A DNA stretch of 64,000 nt from the NCBI GenBank assembly GCA_963762435.1, contig CAVXLN010000008.1, positions 124,001 through 188,000 of the forward strand, given 5' to 3'. The notes beneath the pieces were generated by a model. It worked only from the letters and a program-made list of their open reading frames with translations, was not told the DNA's origin and did not search any database. The position numbers and the translations under genes were made by a program. This stretch comes from JAXDMU01 sp963762435. GTDB lineage: Bacteria > Pseudomonadota > Alphaproteobacteria > ATCC43930 > CGMCC-115725. Below, piece after piece: positions 17,620 to 27,455 of this stretch; position 1 is the stretch's first letter; every line of letters begins with the position of its first letter.

Positions 17620-18225
17620 TTACTGGCTCTCGCTGCTCTTCCAGCTGAAGGCGATGTCCTTGCCCTGGCGGCCGGGACCGCCGACAGAGACATCCTGGAT
17701 CTTGGTCTCGCCCTCGTAGCTGGCGCTGACCTTGTAGCTGCCCGGCGGCAGCATGATGTCGGTCAGCGGGCCGGCCTTGGGCAGCGAGAAGACGGTCCGC
17801 CCTTTGGGATCGCTGATATTGAGCGCCACATCGCGGACGAACTCGCCGTCGCGGCGCTCGGAAAACTCCATGCGCAAGCTGAATTTCGGCGCGTTCGAAC
17901 GCATATAGGCCGCTTCCTCCGACCCGATGCCGCCATTGATGAAAGTCGTCTCGCCGGCCGTCTGCAGCGGCACGATCCCGCTGTCCTGGACCGGTGGTGC
18001 CGCCGCCGGGGCGTATTCCGGCGGCATCGGCGCGCCCGGCACGGGCGGGATCGATTCGGATGGCACGGGGGCAGGTGGCGCCGGAATGGTAGCTGCACCC
18101 GGCGGCGGACCGGGCGGCGGCAACGGAACCGCCTCCGTCTGCGGATATTGCTGAGCGAGCGCCAACGGCGCCGAGACGCATAGCAGGCCCAGGCCGGCCA
18201 GCGACAATCGGGTCAAGCGGGACAT
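17620..18225 (-). CDS. Exported proline-rich protein with a C-terminal beta-domain
   Basis: This 201-residue protein has a clear signal peptide (RLTRLSLAGLGLLCVSAPLALA, then QQ), a low-complexity Pro/Ala linker (about residues 35-85) and a C-terminal beta-rich region. GPLTDIMLPPGSYKVSASYEG resembles the 'PPG-Y-V' turn of carboxypeptidase-regulatory-like or PEGA-type beta-sandwich folds, suggesting a periplasmic or surface role. AAGGAAG precedes the ATG at 18225. It converges on the SMP-30 gene with six bases between stops. I do not know its function. Confidence 0.7.
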   Translation of the reverse strand: MSRLTRLSLAGLGLLCVSAPLALAQQYPQTEAVPLPPPGPPPGAATIPAPPAPVPSESIPPVPGAPMPPEYAPAAAPPVQDSGIVPLQTAGETTFINGGIGSEEAAYMRSNAPKFSLRMEFSERRDGEFVRDVALNISDPKGRTVFSLPKAGPLTDIMLPPGSYKVSASYEGETKIQDVSVGGPGRQGKDIAFSWKSSESQ

Positions 18226-18412
18226 GGCGACTTCCTTATGGATGCGCAATCTGCACAGCGAACGGAGCAATCCCTTCGCGGTTCCGACCCCACTCTGCTC
18301 AAAACTGTAGCAGTGAGCGCCTAGAAAATAGTATAGTTGGATCAAATACATGCAATGTACGCACCTTTATACAACGATGCGTTGCGAATAAATCCATTTC
18401 AGGGGGAAATAA

Positions 18413-19912
18413 ATGATCAAGCGATCTCTTCGCCGCTATTGGCGTATCTTGGCGGCAGCAACAGCAGCAAGCTGGGTGATAGCGGCGGGGGCCGCGTCGG
18501 CGAGCGGACAGCAATACACTCAGCCAGCGCCTGCTATCATTCCGACGGACGAGCTCGATTTCGATGCGAGCGGCCTGGTCCAGACCTATCAGCCGGCGGG
18601 CCCGACGCTGACCCGCACCAATGCCTTCTTCCAGAATCTCGGCACCAATGGCCGCACCTGCTTCAGCTGCCATCAGCCTCAGCAGGGCTGGACGGTCAGC
18701 GCGCTGGGCGTGCAGACCCGCTTCCTGCTGACGCTCGGCACCGACCCGATCTTCCGGTCGGTCGACGGCGCCGTCTGCCCGACCGCCGATACCGCGACCT
18801 TCATCGCGCGGATCCAGGCCTATTCGCTGCTGCTGAGCAAGGGGCTGATCCGCATCGGCCTGCCGATCCTGCCGGGCGGCCAGTTCCAGATCACCCATGT
18901 CAGCGACCCCTATGGCTGCAACAGCAATCCGGCGACCGGCCTGACCAGCCCGACGACCGGCACGGTCTCGGTCTATCGGCGGCCGCTGCCCAGCACCAAT
19001 CTTCGGATCCTCAGCACGGTCATGTGGGACGGGCGCGAGGGCGGGCTGCTGCCGCCGCAAACGGCCCCGGCCAATCAGCCCACACTCGAGCAGGACCTGA
19101 TGCAACAGGCGATCGACGCCACGCTCATCCATGCCCAGGGAACCGCGGCGCCGACCCCGGCGCAGCTGCAGCAGATCGTCGCTTTCGAGATGGGCCTGTC
19201 GACCGCCCAGAGCATCGACTTCCGGGCGCTGGCGCTCAATGCCGGCGGCGCCTCGGGCGGTGCCGTAGCATTTTCGCAGATCCCGTTCTATGTCGGCATC
19301 AATGATCCGCTCGGCCTCAACCCGACGGGGGCGGCCTTCACTGCCAAGATCTTCGACCTCTACGATGCCTGGACCAACAGCAAGGGCGGCTCGGTCGCCC
19401 AGGCGCGAGCCGCGATCGCGCGCGGCGAGGCGGTCTTCAACACCAAGACGATCAACATCACGGGCGTCGCCGGCATCAATGACGTGCTGAATGTGGCGAG
19501 CTTCGCGGGCTCGTGCGGCACTTGCCACGACACGCCCAATGGCGGCGACCATTCGGTCAAGGCGCCGCTCAATATCGGCATCGCCGGCGCCGGGCCGGAC
19601 GCGCCGCCGGCACTCGACACGGCCAGCTTGCCGGTCTTCACCGTCGAATGCTCGGTCGCGACACCGTTCCATCCGGCCAACACACCGATCTATGTGACCG
19701 ATCTCGGCCGCGCCATGCTGAGCGGCAACTGCATCGATGTCGGCAAGACCAAGGGGCCGGTCCTGCGCGGCCTGGCCGCTCGGGCACCCTATTTCCACAA
19801 TGGCTCGGCGGCGAGCCTGATGGATGCCGTCAATTTCTATGATCAGCGGTTCGGTGTCGGCTTCACTACCCAGGAGAAATCCGACCTGGTGGCGTTTCTC
19901 AATACTTTGTAA
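18413..19912 (+). CDS. Exported di-haem cytochrome c (peroxidase-like)
   Basis: This 499-residue periplasmic protein has a signal peptide (RYWRILAAATAASWVIAAGA) and two c-type haem sites: CFSCH at about residue 83 and CGTCH at about residue 367. The spacing and the second-half LRGLAARAPYFHNGSAASLMD segment match the cytochrome c peroxidase/MauG superfamily, where an N-terminal electron-transfer haem serves a C-terminal active haem. Nothing shows whether it acts as a peroxidase or an oxidoreductase. CAGGGGGAAATAA precedes the ATG. The upstream 187 bases (18226-18412) are AT-rich and hold two divergent promoters. Confidence 0.85.
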   Translation: MIKRSLRRYWRILAAATAASWVIAAGAASASGQQYTQPAPAIIPTDELDFDASGLVQTYQPAGPTLTRTNAFFQNLGTNGRTCFSCHQPQQGWTVSALGVQTRFLLTLGTDPIFRSVDGAVCPTADTATFIARIQAYSLLLSKGLIRIGLPILPGGQFQITHVSDPYGCNSNPATGLTSPTTGTVSVYRRPLPSTNLRILSTVMWDGREGGLLPPQTAPANQPTLEQDLMQQAIDATLIHAQGTAAPTPAQLQQIVAFEMGLSTAQSIDFRALALNAGGASGGAVAFSQIPFYVGINDPLGLNPTGAAFTAKIFDLYDAWTNSKGGSVAQARAAIARGEAVFNTKTINITGVAGINDVLNVASFAGSCGTCHDTPNGGDHSVKAPLNIGIAGAGPDAPPALDTASLPVFTVECSVATPFHPANTPIYVTDLGRAMLSGNCIDVGKTKGPVLRGLAARAPYFHNGSAASLMDAVNFYDQRFGVGFTTQEKSDLVAFLNTL

Positions 19913-19972
19913 GCCGCGTGTCAATTCCGGCCTCCTCCCGCGTCTCTCGGTCAGGCAACGGAGGAGGATCGG

Positions 19973-20485
19973 ATGATGGAAGAGATCGTAACCTGCGATT
20001 GGCGCAAGCCGAAGCGCCGCTTACTCAAGAACCTGCCGAAGCAGAAGGTCGCTGTGCTGATCGACGACGAGAATCTGTCGATCGAAGGCTCAACACGGCA
20101 CAAGGTCGATTTCGGCAAGCTGTTGGACCTGGTCGGCGCTCGCGCGATCGTTCGGGCAATTCTGTACAAGTCGGCAAGAGACTATAGCTTCCCGACCGAG
20201 CTGCAGACCGCGATCGGCAGCCATTATGGCATCGAGGTCAGGACGCCGCCCAAGAATATCGATTGCTGGCTGATCATCGATGCGGTTTCGCTCGCCGCCA
20301 AGGTCGATGTCGTGGTGCTGGTCGCGGGCGACAAGGACTATGTCCCGCTCACCTATTACCTCAAGACTCATGGCTGCCGGGTCGAGGTGCTGAGCTGGAA
20401 AGACAAGACGGCCGACTGCCTGATCGCCGCGGCCGATCGTTTTGTCCCGCTCGATGCCGGCATTCTGATGGGGGAGGCGGCTTGA
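19973..20485 (+). CDS. NYN-domain (LabA/DUF88-like) putative ribonuclease
   Basis: This 170-residue PIN-like protein begins its domain with KVAVLIDDENLS (first acidic cluster), then VVVLVAGDKDYVPLTYYLK (second Asp cluster) and ends with DCLIAAADRFVPL. These Asp residues coordinate metal in NYN nucleases that process RNA. GGAGGATCGG stands directly before the ATG. No toxin-antitoxin partner is adjacent, and the neighbour on the other strand is a protease whose stop is two bases away. Confidence 0.82.
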   Translation: MMEEIVTCDWRKPKRRLLKNLPKQKVAVLIDDENLSIEGSTRHKVDFGKLLDLVGARAIVRAILYKSARDYSFPTELQTAIGSHYGIEVRTPPKNIDCWLIIDAVSLAAKVDVVVLVAGDKDYVPLTYYLKTHGCRVEVLSWKDKTADCLIAAADRFVPLDAGILMGEAA

Positions 20486-20486
20486 G

Positions 20487-21002
20487 CTAGAATTTCATCA
20501 CGAAGACGCCATCGCCCTGCTCGAACCCCCGGAGCCGCTGGAGGAAGCTCTGGCCGAGCAGGCAGGTGTCCGGCACATTGTCGGAGACGTTGGCAACCAC
20601 GTCGGTGACGGCGATCTGGCCGATGCGCACCTCGCGCAGCTCGATCACGGCGGCCGCCGCGACCCCGTTGGCGGTAATGACCCGGGCATTGTAGTTGAGG
20701 CTGCTGCGCATGATGCCGGCCGCCGCCGCCCGCTGCGGCGAGAGGGCGATCACCGTGGCGCCGGTATCGATGACACAGGGCGTCGGTGTGCCGTTGATCT
20801 CGGCCGTGACGAAGACATGGCCGGTCCGGTCAGCCTTGAGCCTGAGCTCGTTAGGGACGCCCTTGGCCGCGACAGGCCCCGGCTTGGACACCGCCATCGG
20901 ATGCTGCGGCCCCATGAAATCGGCCCGGTGGCTCCAGCCATAGAGCCAGACGCCGCAGACAGCGGCCACGAAGAAAAGCCGTTTGAGCGCCCATCCCAGC
21001 AT
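20487..21002 (-). CDS. Membrane-anchored retropepsin-like aspartic protease (TIGR02281 type)
   Basis: This 171-residue protein has one N-terminal helix (LKRLFFVAAVCGVWLYGW) followed by a single retropepsin-like domain containing the catalytic CVIDTGATVIALS loop and the closing LLGQSFLQRLRGFEQ strand pair. Single-domain aspartic proteases work as dimers. In alphaproteobacteria this family faces the periplasm; substrates are generally unknown. The start at 21002 is chosen because residues further upstream are arginine-rich noise. Element C of the double-hairpin repeat family lies upstream. Confidence 0.8.
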   Translation of the reverse strand: MLGWALKRLFFVAAVCGVWLYGWSHRADFMGPQHPMAVSKPGPVAAKGVPNELRLKADRTGHVFVTAEINGTPTPCVIDTGATVIALSPQRAAAAGIMRSSLNYNARVITANGVAAAAVIELREVRIGQIAVTDVVANVSDNVPDTCLLGQSFLQRLRGFEQGDGVFVMKF

Positions 21003-21048
21003 GGCGCCAGCTTGCGCCCTCGCGCTTAATCCTTGATGAACGCCAATC

Positions 21049-21164
21049 CTAGAGCGGGATCGCCTTGGGTTGGTCGAACCCAAGGCGTGAATCCCGCTCT
21101 AATCTTTTGAACGAGATCAAGATTCACCGGCTGGGTTGATTTACCCAGCCGGATCTTGATCTAG
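21049..21164. repeat. Composite double-hairpin intergenic element, copy C
   Basis: The element is bounded by CTAG at 21049 and CTAG ending at 21164. Unit 1 pairs 21062-21071 (GCCTTGGGTT) with 21077-21086; outer arms AGAGCGGGAT and ATCCCGCTCT also pair. Unit 2 pairs 21127-21136 (CCGGCTGGGT) with 21143-21152; outer arms GATCAAGAT and ATCTTGATC pair. The extra GTGA or TTCA beside each stem makes the characteristic asymmetry. Its right-hand CTAG supplies the stop codon of the HIT gene. It probably also ends the his transcript. Confidence 0.85.
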
Positions 21165-21523
21165 TCGCGCGGCACCATGGCGCCGAGCCGCCTGCCGCCG
21201 AAGAGATGCAGGTGGAAATGCGGCACTTCCTGATGCCCATTGACGCCAATATTGGCGAGCATCCGATAGCCCGGCTCGGCGATGCCGAGATCGCGCGCGA
21301 TCCGGCCGGCGGCGCGCATGAAGCCCAAAAGCTCGGCATCGCTCGCCTCTCGGGAGAAATCGTCGAAGGAGACATAGGCGCCCTTGGGGATCACCAGCAC
21401 GTGGGTCGGCGTCTGCGGGTTGATGTCGTGGAAGGCCAGCACATGCTCGTCTTCATAGATTTTCCGGCACGGGATCTCGCCGCGCAGGATCCGGGCGAAG
21501 ATGTTATTGGGATCGTAAGCCAT
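21161..21523 (-). CDS. HIT-family (histidine triad) nucleotide-binding protein
   Basis: This 120-residue HINT-type protein has the triad VPHFHLHLFGG near its C-terminus and the opening NIFARILRGEIPCRKIYED typical of the family; it hydrolyses purine nucleoside phosphoramidates. It is the last gene of the histidine operon, 18 bases after hisE, an arrangement often seen in alphaproteobacteria. Its TAG stop at 21161-21163 is part of the repeat element C. Confidence 0.92.
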   Translation of the reverse strand: MAYDPNNIFARILRGEIPCRKIYEDEHVLAFHDINPQTPTHVLVIPKGAYVSFDDFSREASDAELLGFMRAAGRIARDLGIAEPGYRMLANIGVNGHQEVPHFHLHLFGGRRLGAMVPRD

Positions 21524-21541
21524 AGCGATCTTCTCCCTGGA

Positions 21542-21898
21542 TCAGCCCGGTTTCCGGGCCGCCTTCTCGACCAGCCCGCCCATGCCTTCGCGCCGCTCGA
21601 GCTCGGCCCAGACCTCTTCCGGCTTGATGCCGGTGGCCGACCAGGCGACGGCGAGATGATAGAGCAGGTCGGCACTTTCGCCGACAAGCGCCGCCTTGTC
21701 CTCGCGCATCACCTCGATCACCGCCTCGACCGCCTCCTCGCCCAGCTTCTGGGCGATCTTGGCGCGGCCGCGCTGGAAGAGCTTCGCGGTATAGGATTTC
21801 TCGGGATCGCCGCCGCGCGCCGCCTCGATCCGGGCATGGAGCCGGTCCATCGGCGAGAGCTTGTCCTTGTCGGTGGCTTGCGTGCTCTTCTTGGCCAT
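21542..21898 (-). CDS. hisE: Phosphoribosyl-ATP pyrophosphatase
   Basis: This 118-residue MazG-fold enzyme catalyses the second step of histidine synthesis, PR-ATP to PR-AMP. Visible motifs are KSYTAKLFQRG, KLGEEAVEAVIEV and ESADLLYHLAVAW, giving the acidic metal site E-E and E-D. It is separate from HisI, as usual in alphaproteobacteria; hisI is not in the window. It follows hisF by three bases. Confidence 0.95.
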   Translation of the reverse strand: MAKKSTQATDKDKLSPMDRLHARIEAARGGDPEKSYTAKLFQRGRAKIAQKLGEEAVEAVIEVMREDKAALVGESADLLYHLAVAWSATGIKPEEVWAELERREGMGGLVEKAARKPG

Positions 21899-21901
21899 GG
21901 T

Positions 21902-22657
<756 letters not shown>

Positions 22658-22658
<1 letters not shown>

Positions 22659-23392
22659 CAGGCGGACTCCCCCTCGAGCAGTGCCAGTGCTGCCGCGGGA
22701 TCGATCCGGCCGTCATAGAGCGCCCGGCCGCAGATGACGCCCTCGATGCCGGACGCGGCCTCGGCCTTTAAAGCTTCGAGATCATGGATCGAGGCGACGC
22801 CGCCGGACGCGATGACCGGTGTGGTGAGCGCGAAGGCCAAATCGGCCGTCGCCTCGACATTGACGCCGGTCAAGGCGCCGTCGCGGTCGATGTCGGTGTA
22901 GATGATGGCGGCGACGCCGGCATCCTCGAAGCGGAGCGCCAGATCGAGCGCCCGGATGCGCGATTGCTGCGCCCAGCCTTCGGTCGCGACCATGCCGCCG
23001 CGCGCATCGATGCCGACCGCGATGCGGCCGGGATGGCGCTTGCAGGCCTCATGCACCAGCTCGGGATCTGTCAGCGCCACGGTGCCGAGGATGACGCGGC
23101 GGATGCCGCGCTCGAGCCAGCCATCGATGGTCGCGAGATCGCGGATGCCGCCGCCCAGCTGCACCGGGATGCGGATCGCGGCCAGGATCGACTCGATCGC
23201 GGCACCATTGACCGGTTTGCCTTCGAAGGCGCCGTTGAGATCGACGAGATGGAGCCAGGAGAAGCCCGCCGCCTCGAACCGGCGCGCCTGGTCCGCCGGC
23301 ACCTCGGAGAAGGTGGTGGCGGCATCCATGTCGCCGCGCAGGAGGCGGACGCAATGGCCGTCCTTGAGGTCGATCGCGGGGTAGAGGATCAC
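22658..23392 (-). CDS. hisA: Phosphoribosylformimino-AICAR phosphate isomerase
   Basis: This 244-residue TIM-barrel isomerase catalyses the fourth step of histidine synthesis. The start is GTG at 23392, giving the family opening VILYPAIDLKDGHCVRL, with the catalytic Asp in AIDLKDG and the second Asp in IYTDIDRDGAL; VQLGGGIRD and VIASGGVAS are the phosphate-binding loops. The GTG overlaps the upstream acetyltransferase stop (GTGA). The longer reading to 23455 is not used because it extends into that gene. Confidence 0.94.
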
Positions 23393-23964
23393 GATCCCGC
23401 CCCGGCCGGTTCCATCGCCGGCGGCGTCTCGAGCGTCGGATCGATGAATTTGCAATAGTAGAAGCCGCGAATGAGCCTTCCATCGACCTTGGCGTAGTGC
23501 GGATGCACGCCCCAGCGCATATAGCCCAGCGTCTCGTAAAGCTGGATCGCCGCCGTCTGGGTCTCGCGGATGTCGAGATTGATCATCTGCGCGCCGGCCT
23601 CGCGCGCGGCATCCTCGACCGCGGTCGTCACCAGCTTGGCGAGGCCATGGCCGCGCGCCCAGGGGGCGACGAAGCTCGACATCAATGTCGCGGAAAAAGC
23701 CTGCGCCTCGTTGTTGCGCGCCGCCTTCACCAGCTGCGCCGAGGCCGCGATGGTGCCGTCGAGCCGGCCGACGAACAGCTGCCGCTCCGGCACCACCAGC
23801 ACGCCCTTCCAGAAACTCTCGAAGACATGGCGCGGCGGCGGCTTGACCCAGCCGAACCCGCCGCCGGCGACGATCGCGGCATCGGCGGCATCGCAGAGAT
23901 CCTCGAGATCGGTACCGACGAAATGGGTCAGGCGCTCGACCGAGATGACGGGCTTGGCGCTCAT
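23389..23964 (-). CDS. GNAT acetyltransferase embedded in the histidine operon
   Basis: This 191-residue N-acetyltransferase carries the acetyl-CoA loop as APWARGHGLAKLVTTAVEDAA (Q/R-x-x-G-x-G/A variant RGHGLA) and the C-terminal IQLYETLGYMRWG signature. It lies between hisH and hisA and overlaps both by ATGA and GTGA, so it must be translated with the pathway. The substrate is unknown; histidine intermediates or a housekeeping substrate are equally open. The start at 23964 is chosen from the overlap with the hisH stop; an ATG at 23973 is the alternative. Confidence 0.82.
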   Translation of the reverse strand: MSAKPVISVERLTHFVGTDLEDLCDAADAAIVAGGGFGWVKPPPRHVFESFWKGVLVVPERQLFVGRLDGTIAASAQLVKAARNNEAQAFSATLMSSFVAPWARGHGLAKLVTTAVEDAAREAGAQMINLDIRETQTAAIQLYETLGYMRWGVHPHYAKVDGRLIRGFYYCKFIDPTLETPPAMEPAGAGS

Positions 23965-24614
23965 GGTTGCCACCCCAGGAAATTGCCGATGAGGCGGAGG
24001 CCGGTCGCCTGGCTCTTCTCGGGATGGAATTGCGTGCCGAGGATGTTGTCCCGGCCGATCAAGGCGGCGACTGGGCCGCCATACTCGACGGATGCTACGA
24101 CATCGGTTGGCTCGGTGCAGGCGAAACGGTAGCTATGGACGAAATAGCCATGCTCGCCCGGATCGATGCCGGCCAGCACCGGGTGCGGGCGATGAATTTG
24201 AAGATCGTTCCAGCCCATATGCGGCACGCGCAGTGTTTGATCGTCGGTTCCTGGGCCTTCGATCAGCACGACATCGCCCGGGATCCAGCCGAGGCCCTGT
24301 GTCACCTGGTGCTCGAGCCCGCGCTCGGCGAGGAGCTGCATGCCGACGCAGATGCCGAGGAAGGGCACGCCATCGCCCTTGACCCGCGCTTCCAGCGCGT
24401 CCACCAGCCCCGGCACCTCGTCCAAGCCGCGGCGGCAATCGGCGAAGGCGCCGACACCCGGCAACACGATGCGATCGGCCCGGCGCACGGAATCCGCATC
24501 GCCGGTGACCTCGATCGCAACATTCGCCTCCGTTTCGAGCGCCGCGCGCTCGAACGCCTTCGCCGCCGAGCGGAGATTGCCCGAGCCGTAATCGATAATG
24601 ACGCAGCGTTCCAT
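23961..24614 (-). CDS. hisH: Imidazole glycerol phosphate synthase glutaminase subunit
   Basis: This 217-residue class I glutamine amidotransferase has the nucleophile Cys in PFLGICVGMQLL and the His-Glu pair in GTQFHPEKSQ. It supplies ammonia to HisF for ring closure. It starts MERCVIIDYGSGNLRS. It lies two bases after hisB and overlaps the acetyltransferase start. Confidence 0.96.
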   Translation of the reverse strand: MERCVIIDYGSGNLRSAAKAFERAALETEANVAIEVTGDADSVRRADRIVLPGVGAFADCRRGLDEVPGLVDALEARVKGDGVPFLGICVGMQLLAERGLEHQVTQGLGWIPGDVVLIEGPGTDDQTLRVPHMGWNDLQIHRPHPVLAGIDPGEHGYFVHSYRFACTEPTDVVASVEYGGPVAALIGRDNILGTQFHPEKSQATGLRLIGNFLGWQP

Positions 24615-24616
24615 CG

Positions 24617-25219
24617 TTACGCCGTAGAGCCGCCGAGCGTGCCTTTCGTCGACGGCACCTCGTCGGCCTTGCGCGGATCGATCTGGATCGCCTGGCGGAG
24701 TGCGCGGGCCAGGCCCTTAAAGCAGGATTCGACGATGTGGTGGTTGTTGTCGCCGTACAGATTTTCGATATGGAGCGTCATGCCGGCCGATTGCGCCAGC
24801 GCCTGGAAGAATTCCTTGAAGAGCTCCGTATCCATCTCGCCCAATTTGGGGCGGGAGAAGGCGACCTTCCAGATGAGATAAGGCCGGTTGGAGAGATCGA
24901 GCGCCACGCGCGTCAGCGCCTCGTCCATCGGGATATAGGCGTGGCCATAGCGCTCGATGCCCTTGCGCTCGCCCAGCGCCTGCGCGATCGCCGTGCCCAG
25001 CACGATGCCGCAATCCTCGGTTGTGTGGTGGAAATCGATATGAAGGTCGCCCTGCGCCTCAAGCTCGATATCGATCAGGCTGTGGCGCGACAGCTGCTCG
25101 ATCATATGGTCGAGAAAGCCGACGCCGGTCGCGACCGCGTATTTGCCGGTGCCGTCGAGCGACACCGCGGCCTTGATCCGCGTCTCCTTGGTGTTCCGCT
25201 CGACCTTGCCTTGGCGCAC
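24617..25219 (-). CDS. hisB: Imidazoleglycerol-phosphate dehydratase
   Basis: This 200-residue manganese enzyme catalyses the sixth histidine step. The metal-binding HxxxE/HHTTED motifs are visible: GFLDHMIEQLSRHS, HIDFHHTTEDCG and later GDNNHHIVESCFKG. It is the stand-alone dehydratase, not the HisNB fusion. GTG start with GGAG about nine bases upstream. It is the first gene of the operon; the 95 bases upstream show no attenuator-like histidine run that I can see. Confidence 0.96.
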   Translation of the reverse strand: MRQGKVERNTKETRIKAAVSLDGTGKYAVATGVGFLDHMIEQLSRHSLIDIELEAQGDLHIDFHHTTEDCGIVLGTAIAQALGERKGIERYGHAYIPMDEALTRVALDLSNRPYLIWKVAFSRPKLGEMDTELFKEFFQALAQSAGMTLHIENLYGDNNHHIVESCFKGLARALRQAIQIDPRKADEVPSTKGTLGGSTA

Positions 25220-25314
25220 GGGAGCGATCTCCTCATTCGAAGGGGGATAGGGGTTCTAGCAAGAACGCGGCCGGGCCGAAAGGCTCACGGCCGAAAAGCT
25301 GCCGTGCAGGCCGC

Positions 25315-25836
25315 TCAGCCGATATCCTTCTCGTACTCGATCAGCACATGGCGAAGCCTGCCCATCGGGCGCTCGGGGTAGCAGCGCGGGGCATCGAAGC
25401 CGACGCTCTCCCAGAAGCGGGCGGCGCGGTGATTGGGCTCGACCACGGCCAGCAGGATCGAATTGCCGCCTTCGCCCACGATCCAGGCCTCGAACGCCTC
25501 GTAGACGGCGCGGCCGAAGCCCTGGCCGCGCCGGGCCGGATCGAGCAGCATCGTACCGACATACCATTGGTCCGGCCGGCGGTGATGGCGCAGCACCCCG
25601 ATCAGGCCGATGAGATCGCCGCCCTCGCCCGCGATGCCGAGGCAGAGCGCCTTCGGCGCCGGCTCGGGCGGCCAATCCGTCAGCTCCTTGCGCGCCTCGT
25701 CGGGACCGGCCGGCTCGCCATTGACCAGCTCGTAGTAGTCCTGGCATCGCTCGATGAGGCGCTGAAGCGCCGGGATCTCAGACCCACCGAGACGAATGAC
25801 CGGGCGGCCGGCAGCAGTGAAGAGCGGTTCGGTCAT
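25315..25836 (-). CDS. GNAT acetyltransferase
   Basis: This 173-residue acetyltransferase has the acetyl-CoA signature in LDPARRGQGFGRAVYEAFEA (RRGQGFG loop) and the VVEPNHRAARFWESVGF C-terminal segment. Its ATG at 25836 overlaps the ubiD stop codon (ATGA), so it is coupled to that gene. Substrate unknown. Genes of this type often lie beside ubiD only by chance, so no functional link is claimed. Confidence 0.83.
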   Translation of the reverse strand: MTEPLFTAAGRPVIRLGGSEIPALQRLIERCQDYYELVNGEPAGPDEARKELTDWPPEPAPKALCLGIAGEGGDLIGLIGVLRHHRRPDQWYVGTMLLDPARRGQGFGRAVYEAFEAWIVGEGGNSILLAVVEPNHRAARFWESVGFDAPRCYPERPMGRLRHVLIEYEKDIG

Positions 25837-27354
25837 CCCTTCCAGATCGGCTTGCCCGAGCCCGGAAGGCCGTAGCTCGCCCATTTCTCGGTGACTCGGG
25901 CGACGATCTCAGCCTCCATCGCGATTTTGCGGCCCCATTCGCGGTGCGTCTCGGGCGGCAGCTTGTTGGTGGCGTCGAGGCCGATCTTGCCGCCGAGGCC
26001 GCTTTCGGGCGAGGCGAAGTCGAGATAGTCGATCGGCGTGCCTTCGATCACGGTGATGTCGCGCGCCGGATCCATGCGGGTCGAGATCGCCCACATGACG
26101 TCCTTCCAGTTCGCGCGCATCGATGTCGTCATCCACGACGATGACGAACTTCGTGTACATGAACTGGCGGAGGAACGACCAGACGCCCATCATCACGCGC
26201 TTGGCGTGGCCGGGATAGGCCTTCCGCATCGAGACCACGGCGATGCGGTAGGAGCAGCCTTCGGGCGGCAGCCAGAAATCGACGATCTCGGGGAATTGCT
26301 GGATGCAGCAGCGGGATGAACACCTCGTTCAGCGCCTCGCCCAGCACCGAGGGCTCGTCGGGCGGCCGGCCGGTGAAGGTCGAGAGATAGATCGGGCTCG
26401 ACCGCATGGTGATGGCGGTGATGCGGAATACCGGGAAGTGCTCGACCGAGTTGTAATAGCCGGTGTGGTCGCCATAGGGGCCTTCATCGCCGAATTCGTC
26501 GAGCATGACATGGCCTTCGAGCACGATCTCGGCCTGGGCCGGCACCTTCGAGCGGCACGGTCACGCAATCGACCAGCTCGACCTTGCGCGCCGCGCAGCA
26601 AGCCGGCGAACTGGTATTCCGACAGCGTGTCCGGCACCGGCGTCACCGCGGCGAGGATGGTGCCGGGATCGGCGCCGATCACGGCGGCCGCCGGCAAGGG
26701 CTCGCGCTTCGCTTCGCCCCAGCGGCGATGATGCTGCGCCCCGCCGCGATGCTTGAGCCAGCGCATCAGCGTGGTGTCGCGCCCGGTCACCTGCATGCGG
26801 TAGATGCCGAGATTGATAGTCATCCTCGCGCGCCCGGCCCGGCCCCTTGGTCACGACCAGCGGCCAGGTGATGAGCGGCGCCGGCTCGCCCGGCCAGCAG
26901 GTCTGGATCGGCAGCGTGCGCGAGATCGATATCGCTGCCCGTGCAGCACGATCTCCTGGCAGGGCGCCGAAGCCGACGCGTCTTCGGCTTCATCGCCATC
27001 ACGGTCTTGCAGCAGCGGCAGCATCTCGAGCGCCTCGCGCCAGCCGCCGGGCGGCTCCGGCTGCTTCAGGAAGGCCAGGGTCTCGCCGACCTCGCGCAGC
27101 TGATGCGGCTCGCGATCCATGCCCCAGGCCACGCGCTCGACCGTGCCGAACAGATTGACCAGCACCGGCATCGAATAGGTCCCGCCCGAGGGCCGGAGCA
27201 CCTGTTCGAACAGGGCGGCGGGCCCGGCCTCGGCGAGGAGGCGGGTGTGGATCTCGGTAATCTCGAGAGACGGTGACACGGGTGTCGTGACACGCGCCAG
27301 CCGACCCGTCTCCTCCAGGCGGGCCATGAAGTCGCGCAGGCTCGAATAAGGCAT
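25833..27354 (-). pseudogene. ubiD: 3-octaprenyl-4-hydroxybenzoate decarboxylase with ten single-base insertions
   Basis: The coding strand encodes a complete UbiD (prenylated-FMN decarboxylase, ubiquinone synthesis) from MPYSSLRDFMARLEETGRL to a normal C-terminus, but only if ten single extra bases are removed. I place them at 27009, 26978, 26970, 26937, 26918, 26815, 26586, 26549, 26302 and 26112. The corrected length is 1512 bases, exactly 504 codons, matching the family (about 490-510 residues). Between insertions the protein is highly conserved, for example TPVPDTLSEYQFAGLLRG, GPYGDHTGYYNSVEHFPVF and RVMMGVWSFLRQFMYTKF. True decay would also leave substitutions, so a local sequence-quality problem is the simplest explanation. 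Confidence 0.9.
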
Positions 27355-27455
27355 GGATCGTGGCAACCATTCGGGAAGAAAGCCGGACTATAGCTTGCCG
27401 CTCCGGAAAAGAAGCGCCATCTTCGAGGGCGGGTGCTGCAAATCGAGAGGCGGAC

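Noticed and set aside
18413..19912. Naming the di-haem cytochrome MauG or a specific peroxidase
   Set aside because: Only the two CxxCH motifs and general layout can be seen; no methylamine dehydrogenase genes are nearby.
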